Source: Streptococcus mitis (GTDB taxonomy: Bacteria; Bacillota; Bacilli; Lactobacillales; Streptococcaceae). Taken from it: 64,000 nucleotides of DNA. Positions within the stretch are counted from its first letter, which is position 1. Each line of letters opens with the position of its first letter. The position numbers were made by a program, and so were the translations under genes. Positions 1 to 9,600 of the stretch are shown piece by piece. The DNA lies in NCBI RefSeq assembly GCF_946190065.1, contig NZ_CAMHZD010000004.1:1-64000 (forward strand), written 5' to 3'. Under the pieces are notes generated by a model, which saw only the letters and a program-made list of their open reading frames with translations, did no database searches and was not told the DNA's origin.

Positions 1-1350
1 GGTGTAATCCTCTGGAGTTAATGGTGTATTCGTAACTGGGGTTTCGATACCTTTAACTGGTGTTACATTAACCGGAATATCAACAGTAATTGTTTTGCCA
101 TTTGGTAATTCTACCGTTACTTTAACAGGATCTTTCTTACCTGGGGTTGTTAAGTCTGGAATGTTCTCAACATTCGTAACTTTTCCACCTTCTGGAATGG
201 TAATTCCCTTAGTGTAATCATCTGGGATTAGTGGAGTCTTCGTAACTGGTGTTTCAATGCCTTTAACTGGAGTTACATTAACTGGAACCTCTACTGTCGT
301 TGTTTTACCATTTGGTAAGGTAACAGTTACTTTAACAGGAGTTTTCTTACCTGGGGTTATTAAGTCTGGAACGTTTTCTACATTCGTAACTTTTCCACCT
401 TCTGGGACTTTGACATATTTAGCAATATCATCCTTTGTTAAAGGTGTATTTGTCACTGGTGTTTCAATTGGTGTTGGTTTAGCTTCTACCACCTTAATCG
501 TTGCCGGAACTTCTACTAATACATTTCCATTTTTATCTTTTACAACAACCGTTACTGGTTTATCTCCAACAGTTGTTGCATCAAATGGTTCTGTTTGTCC
601 TTCTGGAACTTTGTATTCAAATGTTGAACCTTCTGGATAATCACTTGGAGTAATACTATCTCTGGCTTGTGGTTTTTCAGTTGGATTTACAGGAATTAAT
701 TGTTCTTTACCTTCCACTACTTTAACCTTAGCTGGAACTTCTACAAGTTTATCTTCTCCGTCTTTTGCTTCTACAATAACATCTTTTTCGCCTGGTGTTG
801 TTGTATCTACTGGAGTCTTATATTTGAATGTTACTCCATCTGGATATTGTTCAGGGTCAATACTCTTAGATGCATCTGGTTGTTTATTATCTTTATCGAC
901 TGGCACATATTGTGTCTTAGGTTCTACAACCATTACTTTTGCAGGGACTTTTGCAATGACCTTATCTCCAATTTTTGCTACTACAATAACGTCTTTTTCT
1001 CCTGGTGTTGTTGTATCTACTGGGCTTTCATAAGTAAACTCTGTATCTTTAGGGAATGCTTTAGGGTCAATACTTCCTTCAACACTTGGTTGTTTTTTCT
1101 CCTTAGCGACTGGCACAAATTGTGGGTAGCTTTCTACAACACGTACAGTTGCAGGTACTTCTGAAATCGGATTTCCCTCTTTATCTTTTACAATGACATT
1201 GACAGTGTAATCACCAGGAGTTGTAGTATCTACAGGAGATTTTGGATCATATTCAAAAGTTGAACCTTCTGGATATTCTGTTTTATCAATACTGTTTTCT
1301 GGATTTGGTTGTTTATTATTTTCATCCACTGGAACAATTTGTGGAACTCC
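1..1350 (-). repeat. Tandem repeat-coding blocks of adhesin 1
   Basis: Two kinds of protein repeat are encoded here. From about 1350 to 476 there are roughly 70-80-residue units that begin QxxPVD...KQP and end EVPAxVxVVE. From about 475 to the window edge there are roughly 70-residue units that begin IETPVT and end VDVPVNVTPVK. Both types recur in the neighbouring adhesin gene. Confidence 0.8.
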
Positions 1351-4300
1351 CTCTACTACAGTTACAGGCACTTTAACAACCGTTGTTTTTTCTTTCCCAT
1401 CAACAGTGTACTTCACAGTTACATTCACATCTGTATCATCTGATAAATCTGGACTTGCCACATTTTCATCAATACTTACATTTGTAACATTTTCTGGAAG
1501 TTTTCCTTTAAATGTGCCATCCGCAATAGCTTCTTTGGCTTTAGCAAGAGCTTTTTCTTTTGCTTTTTCCTTATCGCTATCTTTTGCAACGAAAATTCCT
1601 TTTGGTGTTGGTTTTGGTAAAACTGTTACTTTAACTTTTACTGATTCTGTTAAAGTTTCTCCATTTTGATTTGTATAAGTCACCGGCACAGTAACTTCTT
1701 TCACACCTGGCTTAGCAGTAATATCTTTTGCTAAATCTTTAGGTTCACCTTTCATTCCATTTTTCCCTGGAGTAACCGCATCAGTGATATCCTTAGCAGT
1801 CAATTCATCTCCTTCAAAGACAACTTTAGAGGTTGGGGTTGAACCAACTACATTTACCGGAACGTCCACATTCACAGAAATATCATCAATGACTTTTCCA
1901 GTAGCGTTATCTCTATATTTAACTGTAACAGTAACTGGAGTTTGTTGACCATTTTGATCCGTTTTTGGAGTAACAATCGCATCATCTGTTACAAAAGGAG
2001 TTACACCTTCAGGAACATTTGTTAATCCATCAATTGCTTTTTTAACATTTGCTCGAATAGCATCGATTAATTGCTCGTTTGGTGTACCGTTTAAGACTGT
2101 AACACCTTTTGCTGTTGGTTTTGGAAGAACTTTAACAGTCACTTCAACCGGTTCATCACGTTTAAATTTATCTGCTCCATAAGTTACAGTTACTGGAACT
2201 TTAATCTCTTGACCTGCTTTTCCATCAGTAGAAATATTGCTTACATCAGGATTTGTAACTTTACCGTCTTTACCAGGTGTAACAGCTCCTCCAACTTTTT
2301 CTGCAGATGGCTTATCCCCTTCCACTACATATACAGTTTTTGCAGTTGATACACGTGGTTGAACTTTAATGGTAAATTCTTGAGTGATAGTTTCATTTGT
2401 ATCTTTCTTCGTATCAAATACTGGGTCTTTATCAAATGGATTATCAACAATATCATATCCCATTGATTTCAACACATCGATATGAGCCTGTACATTGCTT
2501 TCAGGAATTATTTCGCCTGATTTACCAGTTAGCGTCAACGCATGGTCAGTTAACTCTGTTTCTGTTTGAGTTTTTGGATCTACTGAAACAAATTTAACTT
2601 TTGCTTTTTGATCATCTTTTTCATAAGTAATTTTAATATTAGCTTTTGGATCTGTGATTTTTGGCGGATGATATCCTTTATCTAAATGTTCTGGATCGAT
2701 TGGTGTTAATGAATTTCCACTTCCATCTTTTGGAGTATAGCCATCTTTATGAGGAATAATTTCTGTAATTTCCCCAGTTTTTGTTGGGTCTGTTGGATCA
2801 TTAGGGAATGGAATTGGAGTTTCTTCTAATCCTGTTGTCGGATTAATTGGAGTCCAACTTCCAATCTTCGTATAAGTAACCTTATCCGTTTCATCAGGGA
2901 TTACTTTTGTATCTTTTTCAGGGGTTACTGCTTCTTTGGCTGGAATTTCTTTTTTATCAGCAATATATCCTACTAATGTTTTAACTTCTACTTTTTCCCA
3001 TGTTTGATTTGATGATTCCCAATCTGTATATTCGACAGTTTTATCAACTAGATTTACTTTTGCTTTTCTTGTGAATGACACAGTTTGAACAGTATCATCT
3101 AAAGCTTTTTCTTCAGCTGCTGTATTAGAATCTTTCTTCACATAAGAAATCACACGTTTAGCAGTCGTATTCAAATCAGACTCTTTTAATCCATCAGGCC
3201 ATTTCAAATCTGGATTTTCTCCATTAGGATCTACTGGACTGTCTTTTTCATGTGGCGTTGACGAAGGAACTTCAACAATTCTTGGTTTTAAAGTAATTTC
3301 AAATGTTTGAGATGGTTTTGAAACACCAGCTTCTATATCTTCTTGCTCATCAAAATTAGGATGAACACCATTCATATTGTAAGTATCACTTTCAACTTCG
3401 TAGCCTTTACCTTTTAATTCTTTAACTTTATTAATAATTTCCTCACTATTTGGTAATGCTGTTCCAGCTTCACCTTCTAACTCTACTGTTGTAGAATGTT
3501 TATCATCAGTCGTTTTAATAACAACATTTGCTTTTTGATTTTTAGCTACGTATTTATAAACAACTTCTATAGGATTCTCTGATAATACTCCAGTAGCATT
3601 ATTTGGTAAATCAGTTTGGACAAGTTTATAAACAACTCCATTTTCAGTAATCTCCTCATCTGGAGTAACTGAATAATTATTACCAACAATATTTTCTAAT
3701 TTTGCTGTACCATCTTTTAAGACTGTTTCTCTAATCACAGAAGAGGTATTATTAGATTTCACATATTTTACGGTAACTTTTCCATATTTAGCTTCTTCAT
3801 ATGCAGCTACAATATTTGATACAGCATCATAAACTATTCCGCTAGTTGACGTTCTATTATAAGGACTATTTTTAGTCACATATTCTTTGAAAATATAATA
3901 CTTATTATCTGTTCCTTTAATGATATACGGAGCTGTAGCAGTCGTTGTTTTGATATTTCCATTTTGAACTTCTTCTTTTTTTGTTGTGTTATTTGTTTCT
4001 GTGGCAACATTGGTTTCTGTAAAATCCTTTGTTGGAATTACTGTGGAAAATTTATCTACTTCTGCTTTACCATCTTTTACGATAGATTTCGCCTTTAATA
4101 TCGGATGATTATTGGCTGCGTTAATATAACGAATTGCAACATTTCCTAATTCTAAATATTCTGTTAGCCACGTTCCAGATGTATCAAATTCATTTTTCTT
4201 AGGATATTTCCAGTCAAACGTCATTGTTGGTGTAAATTGTTCATTTAAATTTCCTTCTTTACCATCTTTAGTAACCGTCAATTTTTCTTCAGTAGGGCCA

Positions 4301-5985
4301 AATGTTTTATTATTCTTATTGTATAATTTTAAAGTATCTTTTACAGGTTCACGAGAAACTCCCAATGCTCCCCAATCCACTCTATATAAAATACCTTTAC
4401 TGGCTGTTCCTTTTACAATCTTTAATGTTACTTCATCCTCAGATAGCTTAGTAACTTGAAAATAAACATCCCCTCTAGGTTCCTTTAAAATAACACCATT
4501 TTCATTTATCTTTGAATTTGCCGTTGTGATATCATTTTGTAAATTTGCTTTAACAACATTAAAATTACCAATTTTTGCAAATTTATTTAAGGTTTTATTA
4601 TTTAACTTAATTTTTATTGTAGTTCCTGCTTCGTACTCATACTTGTTCGTTCTAAATTGTAATTCTTCATTATGAGATGATAATTCTCCATTTTCACTAA
4701 TATCCATAGTACCTGTAGTAGAAATTCTTGAAGGAGCAGTTTGATTATCATCTTGTTTAATATCTGTTTTATTCATTATATATTTCTTTTCTACAATCGG
4801 TTGATCATCGACAAGAATCTTACTCGTTACTTCTTTCTCTTTACTAATTTGCGGATAACGTAAACTATAATTATTAATCGAACCTTTAAATGAAACATCC
4901 GTCAAGCTTTCAATTGCCGAAGTAAACTCATAAGTAAAGCGTGTTTTTGTACCTCTATTTTTAATATGTGCATCTTCTTTTTCTTTTAGTGATACACTAT
5001 CATCCCTTTGTGCCCAGTAAGGAGTTTTATTTCGTGATCCATTAGCTCCATAAGTTTCAGAATATAATTCTTCTGTTTTTATCAAGTTAGCAAAAATTTT
5101 TCCATCTTTACTTAATGTTTTTGGTAAACTATCACCATTTCCTAACTCTTCAAATGTAATGCTAAATTGATCTCCTTTTTTATATGCATTATCTTTAAAT
5201 TTCAAATGATAACTAATATTATTTACACCCGAAAAACTTCCCATCCTTGGTTCAGTAGAAATTGAACCATTTGCAGTGATTTTTCCACCATCAATTGATA
5301 CATCATTATTTGCTTTTGTTTCAGGAGCTCTTAAACTACTTTCCCCTCTACCAGGAATCTCTTTTCCATTTCGTGGATCTTGATTTTTGTTTTCTTTTTC
5401 TAATTTCTTTTCAATTGATGCTTTTGGTATACTTTTAAGAATAAAATCTATATTATTAAGAGAACTTAATTCTTTGTCGATATCTCCCTGTATTACTTTA
5501 TCATTAGATAATAAGTCTTTCGCTTTAGCTAATTCTTCATTCGCACTTTTGATTACTTCTTCTGTTTTTTCATTCACTTCAGTTTTTTCAAGTAATGCTT
5601 GAACACGAGCAACAGCTAATTCTAATTTACTTGTATCAGCTTTAATAAACTGTTTTTCCTCTTGTCTACTCTCATTATTAAAAGATTCAGTTGAAGAAAT
5701 AACATCTTTAGATCCTGTATTTTCAGAAGTTGCTTCTGATACCTTAAGATTAGAAGTATTAACTCTATCCTCATTATCTGTTTTCTTATCATATTCCTTT
5801 GGTTGATGATTTGAAGATACTGAGGCAGCACTACTATCATTACTTTGAATAGCATCTGCCTGAACAGTACCTCCACCAATAAACATCATAAAAGCAGCAA
5901 TCACGACTGAAGCTGCTCCAAAACTTACTTTGCGAATAGAAAAACGTAATTGTTTTTCACGATCATGTTTACCTTTATAAAACAT
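1..5985 (-). CDS. Giant YSIRK-type surface adhesin with MucBP/Mub-like and Rib-type repeats (3' end outside window)
   Basis: The frame is open from an ATG at 5985 (SD GGAGGG 7 bases upstream) to the window edge, at least 1995 codons, so the C-terminus and any LPXTG motif are not visible. The N-terminus has an FSIRKVSFG signal motif (residues 15-23) and a hydrophobic stretch ending TVQA, expected to direct septal secretion and wall anchoring. A charged, probably helical region follows to about residue 200, then a DPRNG..IPG.GES motif. Residues about 200-730 are a region I do not recognise and are probably ligand-binding. MucBP/Mub_B2-like segments lie near 730-1200, and Rib/alpha-like beta repeats from about 1210 onward. 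Beyond about 1840 the repeats are of the IETPVT...LPNGK type shared with the upstream paralogue. Adhesin function is inferred from architecture; the ligand is unknown. Confidence 0.9.
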   Translation of the reverse strand, partial: MFYKGKHDREKQLRFSIRKVSFGAASVVIAAFMMFIGGGTVQADAIQSNDSSAASVSSNHQPKEYDKKTDNEDRVNTSNLKVSEATSENTGSKDVISSTESFNNESRQEEKQFIKADTSKLELAVARVQALLEKTEVNEKTEEVIKSANEELAKAKDLLSNDKVIQGDIDKELSSLNNIDFILKSIPKASIEKKLEKENKNQDPRNGKEIPGRGESSLRAPETKANNDVSIDGGKITANGSISTEPRMGSFSGVNNISYHLKFKDNAYKKGDQFSITFEELGNGDSLPKTLSKDGKIFANLIKTEELYSETYGANGSRNKTPYWAQRDDSVSLKEKEDAHIKNRGTKTRFTYEFTSAIESLTDVSFKGSINNYSLRYPQISKEKEVTSKILVDDQPIVEKKYIMNKTDIKQDDNQTAPSRISTTGTMDISENGELSSHNEELQFRTNKYEYEAGTTIKIKLNNKTLNKFAKIGNFNVVKANLQNDITTANSKINENGVILKEPRGDVYFQVTKLSEDEVTLKIVKGTASKGILYRVDWGALGVSREPVKDTLKLYNKNNKTFGPTEEKLTVTKDGKEGNLNEQFTPTMTFDWKYPKKNEFDTSGTWLTEYLELGNVAIRYINAANNHPILKAKSIVKDGKAEVDKFSTVIPTKDFTETNVATETNNTTKKEEVQNGNIKTTTATAPYIIKGTDNKYYIFKEYVTKNSPYNRTSTSGIVYDAVSNIVAAYEEAKYGKVTVKYVKSNNTSSVIRETVLKDGTAKLENIVGNNYSVTPDEEITENGVVYKLVQTDLPNNATGVLSENPIEVVYKYVAKNQKANVVIKTTDDKHSTTVELEGEAGTALPNSEEIINKVKELKGKGYEVESDTYNMNGVHPNFDEQEDIEAGVSKPSQTFEITLKPRIVEVPSSTPHEKDSPVDPNGENPDLKWPDGLKESDLNTTAKRVISYVKKDSNTAAEEKALDDTVQTVSFTRKAKVNLVDKTVEYTDWESSNQTWEKVEVKTLVGYIADKKEIPAKEAVTPEKDTKVIPDETDKVTYTKIGSWTPINPTTGLEETPIPFPNDPTDPTKTGEITEIIPHKDGYTPKDGSGNSLTPIDPEHLDKGYHPPKITDPKANIKITYEKDDQKAKVKFVSVDPKTQTETELTDHALTLTGKSGEIIPESNVQAHIDVLKSMGYDIVDNPFDKDPVFDTKKDTNETITQEFTIKVQPRVSTAKTVYVVEGDKPSAEKVGGAVTPGKDGKVTNPDVSNISTDGKAGQEIKVPVTVTYGADKFKRDEPVEVTVKVLPKPTAKGVTVLNGTPNEQLIDAIRANVKKAIDGLTNVPEGVTPFVTDDAIVTPKTDQNGQQTPVTVTVKYRDNATGKVIDDISVNVDVPVNVVGSTPTSKVVFEGDELTAKDITDAVTPGKNGMKGEPKDLAKDITAKPGVKEVTVPVTYTNQNGETLTESVKVKVTVLPKPTPKGIFVAKDSDKEKAKEKALAKAKEAIADGTFKGKLPENVTNVSIDENVASPDLSDDTDVNVTVKYTVDGKEKTTVVKVPVTVVEGVPQIVPVDENNKQPNPENSIDKTEYPEGSTFEYDPKSPVDTTTPGDYTVNVIVKDKEGNPISEVPATVRVVESYPQFVPVAKEKKQPSVEGSIDPKAFPKDTEFTYESPVDTTTPGEKDVIVVAKIGDKVIAKVPAKVMVVEPKTQYVPVDKDNKQPDASKSIDPEQYPDGVTFKYKTPVDTTTPGEKDVIVEAKDGEDKLVEVPAKVKVVEGKEQLIPVNPTEKPQARDSITPSDYPEGSTFEYKVPEGQTEPFDATTVGDKPVTVVVKDKNGNVLVEVPATIKVVEAKPTPIETPVTNTPLTKDDIAKYVKVPEGGKVTNVENVPDLITPGKKTPVKVTVTLPNGKTTTVEVPVNVTPVKGIETPVTKTPLIPDDYTKGITIPEGGKVTNVENIPDLTTPGKKDPVKVTVELPNGKTITVDIPVNVTPVKGIETPVTNTPLTPEDYT

Positions 5986-6021
5986 CTGATTCCCTCCGTT
6001 ATAAATATCTTATTATATTCT

Positions 6022-6049
6022 ATGATACTCTTTTTATCTAATAAATCAA
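6022..6049 (-). promoter_or_regulatory. Candidate promoter of adhesin 1
   Basis: On the minus strand, TTGATT (6044-6049) and TATCAT (6022-6027) are separated by 16 bp. The start codon lies 36 bp downstream of the -10. A TATAAT also occurs at 6012-6017 but lacks a good -35. Confidence 0.5.
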
Positions 6050-6080
6050 TAGAGTTTTTCTCAAAGTTTTATATCACAAA

Positions 6081-6130
6081 ACGAGCAATATCCGTATATA
6101 TATATATATATATATACGGATATTGCTCGT
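6081..6130. repeat. Perfect 50-bp palindrome containing (TA)11
   Basis: The arms ACGAGCAATATCCG and CGGATATTGCTCGT flank 22 bp of alternating TA (6095-6116). The whole 50 bp equals its own reverse complement. It lies 32 bp upstream of the -35 of the adhesin 1 promoter. There is no T-run after either arm, so it does not look like an ordinary terminator. Confidence 0.9.
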
Positions 6131-6482
6131 TATTCTTTATAAATATTACATTCTACGGAACGTGATGTTTATTGTCTGAAAAATTACGTTTTTATAACAT
6201 TTTAAATTACATAAATATTTAGCCTATTTATTTTCCAATCAACTACTAGTTTCTAGCGCTAATTATTTATCATCAAGTAGTACAACCAGTTTCGAATCAG
6301 GTTGATAAATGGCTTCCATTTACTTCCTTCTTTCCTAGTTAATCTATTTACACTTCAATCCTACCAAATATTCCTTGAAAGAAGTATCACAATCATTACA
6401 AAACATATCTACAATAAATAAGTAAAACATTTATATTAGTTAAAAACTTTATAAAAAGTAAGTACTAATAAATCTTCCCATA
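6131..6482. other. AT-rich intergenic stretch without a recognisable gene
   Basis: Between the palindrome and the adhesin 2 terminator I see no coding-like frame, RNA gene or known repeat. Composition is strongly AT-rich. Confidence 0.5.
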
Positions 6483-6530
6483 AAAAAACGCATAGTATCA
6501 GACTTTTTTAAGTTACTGATACTATACGTT
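6483..6530 (-). terminator. Rho-independent terminator of adhesin 2
   Basis: On the minus strand, AACGTATAGTATCAG and CTGATACTATGCGTT form a 15-bp stem with one G-U pair around a 14-nt loop, followed by a T7 run. Confidence 0.85.
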
Positions 6531-6648
6531 CCTGTGATCCTGATATTTTTTCAGCATCAACAATCTTTATATTATTATCCAAATAATATTTCGTAAAGTT
6601 TTTATATAGGTCTGGATTTAATATTACACAAGATAAATAATCGACAAA
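6508..6648 (-). pseudogene. Possible 46-codon coding remnant after the adhesin 2 stop
   Basis: In the same frame as adhesin 2, starting directly after its TAA stop, 47 sense codons run to the next TAA (6510-6508), which sits in the loop of the terminator. The translation reads like real protein (for example NPDLYKNFTKYYLDNN and IKIVDAEKISGSQ) rather than random AT-rich sequence. There is no start codon with an SD. It may be the tail of a lost gene; I do not recognise the family. Confidence 0.3.
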
Positions 6649-6651
6649 TCT

Positions 6652-9600
6652 TTAGTCTTCTTTTTTCTTACGAGCTACAAGTCCGAATGCACTCAACATT
6701 CCAAGAAGTCCAAGACTAGCTAGACCAGCCTTATCTTCTGTACCAGTATTTGGTAATTCCTTCTTGTCATTGGCTACGGTTGTTTCAACGGCTACTTGTT
6801 TAGAATCTGTAGAACTTGTCTGAACTGGAGTAGCTACTGGTTTTTCTGGACTTGTAGGAGTCTCTTGATTGATTGGTTTTTTCACTTTCTTATAGTGATG
6901 TAGGGTATTTCCTTTAGTATCCGTTGTTGAATGACTAAATTCATATCCTTCCAACTCTATTGGATTGTGTTTTCCTTCTTTATCTGAAGTAATTCGGTTA
7001 CCATTTTCATCAAGATATTCCGTTACAATCTGAACAGTTGAATCGCCATTTTGAGAAATCACTCCTCCACCATTTTGTGATTTAGGTGTTACTGTTACAG
7101 GAACTTCCACTGTAATAATACGACCATCAGGTAATTTAACTTTTACCTTAACAACTGGTTTTGCTCCAGGTGTTTCAGTTGTTGGAATTTCTCCGACTTC
7201 AACAATTTCCCATCCTTCTGGTAAACCTACTTTCTTAATAACATCCTCTTTCGTAATTGGTGTTCCAACTTCCACTACAATAGGAGTTACTTTCGGTGTT
7301 ACGATGATTGGTACTTCTACTTCAACAATTTCTCCAGTTGGAACTTTAATCTTCACTTTAACGCTTGGTTTCACTCCAGCAGGAATTGTTGTTGGGATTT
7401 CTCCTACTTCGACAATTTCCCATCCTGGTTCTTTTGGAAGATCGATATGTCCTTTCACATCGTCTGGTGTGATTGGTGTTCCTTGTGGTACAACAATTTG
7501 TCTTACGGTTGGCGTAACGATGACTGGTACATCGACAGTAATTTTACGTCCATCTGGTAATTCGATTTCCACTTTAACAACTGGTTTTGTTCCTGGTGTT
7601 GATGTTGTTGGGATTTCTCCTACTTTTGTTACCTTCCATCCATTTGGTAATTCAATATGTTTCTTAACATCTTCTGGCGTAACTGGTGTTCCAACTTTAA
7701 CTACCACAGGCGTAACTTTTGGTGTTACGATAACTGGTACATTTACAGTTACTCGAATTCCATTTGGTAACTCAATCACAACTGGAATACTTGGTCTTTC
7801 CCCTGGAACATCTGTTGTAGGTTTGTCACCAATTGAGATAACTTTTGCTCCTTTTGGAATGTGTTTTTCAACATCCTCAGTAGTAATTGGATCACCTTGT
7901 TTTTTAACAATATCTTCAATAGGTGTTACAGTTACTGGAATTTCTACAGTCACAACTTTACCATTTGGTAATGTGATTGTTACTTTAACTGGATCTTTCT
8001 TACCTGGTGTTGTTAAGTCTGGAAGATCTCCTACCTGAACTGTTGCCCCGTCTGGTACTTTGATTTGTTTTAAGATATCCTCTGGAGTCAATTTGTCTTT
8101 TGTGACTGGGGTTTCAATTGGTGTAATTGGCGTTACATTCACTGGTACTTCTACCGTAACTACTTTGCCATTTGGTAATGTGATTGTTACTTTAACTGGA
8201 TCCTTCTTACCTGGCGTTGTCAAGTCTGGAATGTTTTCAACATTTGTGACCATGCCACCTTCTGGAATCTTGATGACTTTAGTGTAATCCTCTGGAGTTA
8301 ATTTATCTTTTGTGACTGGGGTTTCGATTTCCTTAACTGGCGTTACAGTTACAGGAACGTCCACTGTAATCACTTTACCATTTGGCAATTCAATTGTTAC
8401 CTTAACTGGATCTTTCTTACCTGGAGTTGTCAAGTCTGGAATATTTTCAACCTTAGTAACCTTACCACCCTCTGGAATCGTAATTCCTTTAGTATAATCG
8501 TCCGGTGTTAATGGTGTGGTTGTGACTGGAGTCTCGATCTCCTTAACTGGCGTTACAGTTACTGGAACGTCTACTGTAACTACTTTGCCATTTGGTAATG
8601 TTACAGTAACCTTAACCGGATCTTTCTTACCTGGTGTTGTTAAGTCTGGAATATTTTCAACCTTAGTAGTTGCTCCTTCTGGTACTTTAATTTGTTTTAA
8701 AATATCTTCTGGAGTCAATTTACCTGTTGTAACTGGGGTTTCAATTTCCTTAACTGGCGTTACAGTTACAGGAACGTCCACTGTGATAACTTTACCATTT
8801 GGCAATTCAATCGTTACCTTAACTGGATCTTTCTTACCTGGTGTTGTCAAATCTGGAATATTTTCTACATTAGTAATCTTACCACCTTCTGGAATCGTAA
8901 TTCCTTTAGTGTAATCATCCGGTGTTAATGGTGTGGTTGTTACTGGGGTTTCGATTTCCTTAACTGGCGTTACGTTTACCGGAACGTCCACTGTAACTAC
9001 TTTGCCATTTGGTAATGTTACCGTTACTTTAACTGGATCTTTCTTACCTGGTGTTGTTAAGTCTGGAATATTTTCAACCTTAGTAGTTGCTCCTTCTGGT
9101 ACTTTAATTTGTTTTAAGATATCTTCTGGAGTCAATTTACCTGTTGTAACTGGGGTTTCAATTTCCTTAACTGGTGTCACTGTTACCGGAACATCCACAG
9201 TATAAGATTTACCGTTTGGCAATGTGATTGTTACTTTTACAGGAGTTTTTTCACCTGGTGTTGTTAAATCTGGAAGATCGCCGACCTTAACAGTTGCTCC
9301 TTCTGGAATCTTCATTCCTTTTGTATAATCGTCTTTAGTTAAAGGAGTGTTTGTTACTGGTGTTTCAATCGGTGTTGGTTTTGTTTCAACTACTTTAATA
9401 GTAGCTGGAACTTCTACTAACACTTTTCCATCTTTATCTTTTACAACTACTGTAACTGGTTTATCCCCTGGTGTTGTTCCATCATATGGAGTTGTTTGTC
9501 CTTCTGGAACTTTGTATTCGAATGTTGAACCTTCTGGATAATCACCTGGTGTGATACTATCTTCAGCTTTTGGTTTATCCTTATCTTCAGCATTCACTGG

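Noticed and set aside
5950-6165. 71-codon plus-strand frame over the palindrome
   Set aside because: It is AT-rich, encodes a Tyr-Ile run from the TA repeat, has no SD and overlaps the adhesin 1 promoter.
7304-8038. Long plus-strand open frames antisense to the adhesin repeats (also at 8060-9541, 9788-11749 and 257-1669)
   Set aside because: They mirror the Val/Thr/Pro-rich repeat codons of the minus-strand gene, repeat with the same period and lack SD-led starts; they follow from codon bias.
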